Positions 60,541-64,000 of a stretch of DNA of 64,000 nt are shown piece after piece. Below the pieces are notes generated by a model. It was not told where the DNA came from. It saw only the letters and a program-made list of their open reading frames with translations, and did not search any database. The stretch's first letter is position 1. Every line of letters starts with the position of its first letter. The translations under genes and the position numbers were made by a program. Origin of the DNA: Callorhinus ursinus (Eukaryota > Chordata > Mammalia > Carnivora > Otariidae); NCBI RefSeq assembly GCF_003265705.1, contig NW_020312936.1, positions 809,577 through 873,576 on the forward strand. Direction: 5' to 3'.

Positions 60541-60634
60541 GATCTATCTCCATAATATACATAACCTTTAAATATCTATATCTATCTCTTTATTAATTTA
60601 GAGAGAAAGGAATTTGTTATAAAGAATTGGCTCA

Positions 60635-60828
60635 GGGTGCCTGGGTGGCTCAGTCAGTGAAGCCTCTGCCCTCAACTCAGGTCATGATCCCAGGGTCCTG
60701 GGATTGAGCCCCACATCGGGCTCCCTGCTCAGGGGAGAGCCTGCTTCTCCCTCTCCCTCTGCTGCTACCCCTGCTTGTGTGTGCTCTCTCTCTCTGTCAA
60801 ATAAATAAATAAAATCTTGGAAAAAAAA
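60635..60828 (+). mobile_element. CAN SINE, forward, 14-bp target duplication
   Basis: Head 'gggtgcctgggtggctcagtcagtgaagcctctgcc', 'tcaggtcatgatcccagggtcctgggattgagcccc', (CT)n and 'aaataaataaataaaatctt' tail. Perfect duplication 'aaagaattggctca' at 60621-60634 and 60829-60842. Confidence 0.96.
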
Positions 60829-60844
60829 AAAGAATTGGCTCATG

Positions 60845-62140
60845 TGACTATGGATCTTGAGAAGACCCCTCTGCAAACTGGAGGCCCAAGAAAGTGGTGG
60901 TGTATTTCGGGTCCAAATCCCAAGGCCTGACGACCAAGTCAGTCCTGGTCAGAGGGTAGGAGGAAAACCCAGTCCTCCAGTTCAAGCAGTCAAACATAGA
61001 GCAAATTCACTCTTTCTCTGCCTTCTTGTTGTATTTAGGCCCTCACTGGATTGGATGATATCTAGGCACTTTGAGGAGAGTGGTCTGCTTAACTTTCTAT
61101 AATTGAAAGGCTAATCTTTTCCAGAAAAACAAGCACAGACACATCTAGAAATAATTTTTACCCAGCCTCTGGACATCCTCCGGCCCAGTCGAATTTACAT
61201 AAAATTGACTATCACAGTTTCCAAACGTAAAGTCACACATGTGTTGTATCTTAGTAATTCTCTATGGACCCTCCAAATATGCCCTCATTATTCTTCTTGC
61301 TGTGCCCTGGAGGGAAGAGTTCTGCAGACTGCTCCCAACAGGTTCCCTCAACCTGTGTTTCTCTCCTTTCCTAGCTATAGTTTTGCAGTGGCTGCTACTT
61401 GAGATGCATTACCATCCATTTTTTGTAAACTGGGACTCTTCATTAAGTTTTCTTTGGACACCCCTTTTGAATGGGCCACCTTTTTTCCTGCTGAGTAGCT
61501 AACCAGAACAAAGTTTAATGAGTAAAGCAAATTTTTTAAATTTAAATATTGGATTGGCTTTTTTAGAATTAAAAATAATAGGTAGTTTATCACTCAGGTT
61601 TCCAGGAAAAAGACCTCAAAATAGGGTATTTTCAAGAAAGTTTATTTGCAATGGACTTTGCAAAAATAAGGCACAGAAATATACATTCTGACCTTAATCA
61701 ACTCCCTACTCTGCTCTCCTGTTGGAAATGCCATGGCTTATTAAAACTATAAGCATAGGGACAGAGAAACTCGTCAGCACACAGAGATGATCTTTCTGGC
61801 TTTAAGATAATTGAGAAGAAGGGTGGGAAGCAGACCCGGAAGGAAAAGGCAAAGCTGTTTGGCATAGTGGTCATTTTGGTACTGGCTCCTTCCTCATTTA
61901 TGCATGTTACTTAGCTTATAAATTATTTCACATGAAATGTTTCACTAGGTCATTAAATCTTTAGCTCTTAAATGTACCTTAAAGTATCTTCAGTATCATA
62001 AATGTAGCACTTACAAATCTTGTGGAAAATATATCAACTCATAGTTTATGTTTTGAAGGACAAAGCCCATAAAATTGACCAATTACAATCTTATGAGTCT
62101 TCTAAAAAATAATTTTAATTATATATTTTTTTCTTCCTTT
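60845..62140. other. Intergenic stretch, nothing recognised
   Basis: No gene, RNA or confident repeat. Overlapping frames at 61205-61593 on both strands are unsupported. Confidence 0.5.
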
Positions 62141-62144
62141 CTTC

Positions 62145-62290
62145 ATTTATATATTCATCCATTTAGTCCTACATTAATTTAACAAAAAGCCACTAGGACA
62201 TTTATTGAGTAGCTACTATATGTTAGAACCTGAGAACTCAGTAGATACATAGTCTCTGCCATTCGCAGTTTAATGGGGAATAATTATATT
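62145..62290 (-). repeat. L2 LINE 3' end, reverse
   Basis: 'attcatccatttagtcctacattaatttaac…gacatttattgagtagctactatatgttagaacctgagaactcagtagatac' fits the reversed L2 3' end. Confidence 0.6.
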
Positions 62291-62843
62291 TGAAAACAAA
62301 TGAAGAATGTCTTACTGAGATATTTTTGAAATCTGTTAATAAGTTACCCTGTCAAACTCTATGTAAACATCCTTTTGTTCAAAATTTTAATTTTGCTGAT
62401 TATGAATGATTACATGGTGTTTAGTTTATAAAGCAGAGTGTAGAACTCAAAATTCCTAAAACCAAGGCCAGTGTTTGTCCAAATTGAATTACTGACACAA
62501 GAATGAATTTTACCATTAAGAATTTACCAACCACCATTTTGCACCAAAAAGAGAGAGAGAGAGAGACAGAGAAAATTTATCATCCTCACCTGTAAATATT
62601 AGTTGGTTCCTGCCCTTTTTCCTCCTCGTTTTAAAATGATATCCCAGCCTTGACTTTTATCAAATATATAAAATACTTGTTTCTCACAAGACCTAGAATA
62701 TCATTTTTATGAGAAAAAAATCATGAATAGAAAGACATCCTTTACTTTCTGACTATACTTAGCCAACCACAGAATACTGATAGTTCAATATGAATACCTT
62801 TGATTTTCAATAATCATATAAATGAAACTTAAAATTGTGAATC

Positions 62844-62887
62844 CTTTCAACTACCCAAGTTAATTCTTTCAACTACCCAAGTTAATT
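62844..62887 (+). repeat. 22-bp perfect tandem duplication
   Basis: Two identical copies, 62844-62865 and 62866-62887, unit 'ctttcaactacccaagttaa' plus tt. Confidence 0.92.
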
Positions 62888-62894
62888 CTTTAAT

Positions 62895-62930
62895 AATTGT
62901 TCTGAACTCTGTATTTTGTTCAGAACAATT
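62895..62930 (+). repeat. Perfect inverted repeat, 13-bp arms
   Basis: Arms 'aattgttctgaac' (62895-62907) and 'gttcagaacaatt' (62918-62930) around a 10-nt loop. It starts 8 bp after the 22-bp duplication. No flanking element recognised. Confidence 0.9.
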
Positions 62931-63439
62931 CAATCTAATTTAAATAAATAGGAAGTACCTATAAACTGTGCAGAGACGGATTTCTTCTTTCAAAGAATAA
63001 AATCATTTAATGAACCTCCAGGAGTGGAAAGCTCCATTATGTATTCTCTAAATAGGCAATTCTTCCATTATTGATGCTGCCTTCATTTTAATTAATAATC
63101 TTGAGATAGGAAAAGGGACTTCAGAGTCTGTGTTTTGGTTTTGCATTTAGAAGTTGATTTGGGCATCGCTGTTTAAATGAAAGAGTGTTTTCCCATATAA
63201 TGCATCAGAATTTTAAATCAGACAATAGGCTAAGCTCACCAAGAAATAAATACCTAGATTAATAAATATTCCAAAAATATGAAGGCTCAACCACTGGAAG
63301 GAACCCACCAGGACCAAGAGTGAGCAAGCATTCATACAAAGCTGAGGATGACAAATAGAAGTTGCATATGGTGTCTCCCCTACTATGTTCATAGATAACA
63401 TTATTCAACTCCTTAACATGACCCACTACAACAGGTATG

Positions 63440-63870
63440 AATTGCTCTCTGAACACCTTTTCCACACCAACTCCTGCTCTCTTCACTCGCATTCTCCAGC
63501 CATACAATCCTTTTCTTTGTTCCTGGAACAGGCAAAGCTTGTTCATGCCTCAAGGCCTTTGTATCTGTTGCTCCCTCTGTCTGGAATGTTCTTCCTCATA
63601 AGGCTGGCTACTCATCATTCAGGTCATAATTCATAAACCGTATCCTCAAAGCTTTCCTTATTATTACCCATTTTATTGTTTTCTGTTGATTTTATCTGAT
63701 ACTTTATCTGAAATTATTTCATGTATCAGTTCACTTCCTTATCTATCCCTGTCTCTGCCACTGGGACATAAGTCTCAGGAGAACTGGATTTTTGAGTGGT
63801 TCCTTATTATTGTTGAGGTTCCAAGAATAGTACCTGTCTCAAAGCATGTGCTCAATAAACTATTTATGAA
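63440..63870 (+). mobile_element. L2 LINE 3' end, forward
   Basis: 'gcctcaaggcctttgtatctgttgctccctctgtctggaatgttcttcc', 'ctactcatcattcaggtc', 'gggacataagtctcaggag' and 'agcatgtgctcaataaactatttatgaa' give about 430 bp of sense L2 to its 3' end. The frame at 63385-63636 is L2-derived. Confidence 0.85.
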
Positions 63871-63904
63871 AAATTGGAGTATATCACAAGAGGCAGTCTA
63901 ATAC

Positions 63905-64000
63905 AGTCATCAACCACGTAAGACCCAGGGCTAGAATCCCTAAATTCAAAATCTGGTTCTGCTCCTTCCAACTATGTAGCCTTGGATGCTTCAGTTTCCT
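63905..64000 (-). repeat. MIR SINE, reverse, cut by the window edge
   Basis: 'acccagggctagaatccctaaattcaaaatctggttctgctccttccaactatgtagccttggatgcttcagtttcct' matches reversed MIR (…GTGACCTTGGGCAAGTCACTTAACCTC…CAGTTTCCT) and continues beyond the window. Confidence 0.75.

Noticed and set aside
60222..60596. 124-codon + frame as an active gene
   Set aside because: Starts inside the ferritin retrocopy and leaves the ferritin frame after about 25 residues because of the frameshift near 60298.
9022..60828. CAN SINE heads as functional tRNA genes
   Set aside because: They retain tRNA-like arms but carry A tails, TSDs and many copies; they are SINEs, not tRNA genes.
63385..63636. 83-codon + frame
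   Set aside because: Derived from the sense L2 3' end.
1..64000. CRISPR array, phage, integron or bacterial operon
   Set aside because: No direct repeats with spacers, no prokaryotic gene density or ribosome-binding sites; all evidence is mammalian.

Overview
The window is nuclear DNA from a placental mammal. The scattered tRNA-derived CAN SINEs, with arms resembling 'GGCGCCTGGGTGGCTCAG' and 'GGCTCAGGTCATGATCCC', point to a carnivore. No copy has the canid SINEC_Cf-type head, so a non-canid caniform (bear, panda, mustelid or pinniped) is the best guess; this is inference. The DNA is AT-rich, with many introns or intergenic stretches and few exons.

Only one protein-coding gene is visible. 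The last two coding exons of a type II classical cadherin lie on the + strand at 26180-26431 and 27786-28279, followed by the 3'UTR. The encoded C-terminus matches cadherin-8 (CDH8) and differs from CDH11 and the other type II paralogues at diagnostic positions. Bases 1-26179 are the 3' part of the preceding large intron, in which I found no further exon. Bases 26432-27785 are the last intron, which cuts the transmembrane helix. Sequence beyond about 29-30 kb is intergenic.

Left arm (1-26 kb, intronic): old MIR and L2 fragments, antisense L1 blocks (about 6.9-10.2 kb and 20.4-22.9 kb), a sense L1 block (23.15-24.14 kb), two CAN SINEs, and a solo MaLR-type LTR (17316-17700) with a visible 5-bp target duplication. 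Middle (26-34 kb): the cadherin exons, the 3'UTR and a CA microsatellite holding a 10-N assembly gap. Right arm (34-64 kb, intergenic): 12 CAN SINEs, most with clear target-site duplications, long antisense L2 pieces, an ERVL-type LTR split by a SINE, several L1 pieces, a 594-bp polypurine tract, MER20 and MER5A hAT-type elements, and a broken ferritin-heavy-chain retrocopy (about 60084-60540).

I see no operon-like, CRISPR, phage or other novel gene system. The points worth a second look are non-B DNA (a purine tract beside a Z-DNA-type tract, and a G-quadruplex motif close to the TM exon), a possible tailless CDH8 isoform through intron retention, a head-to-head L1 pair that looks like a 5' inversion, and the very uneven SINE distribution around the CDH8 3' end.
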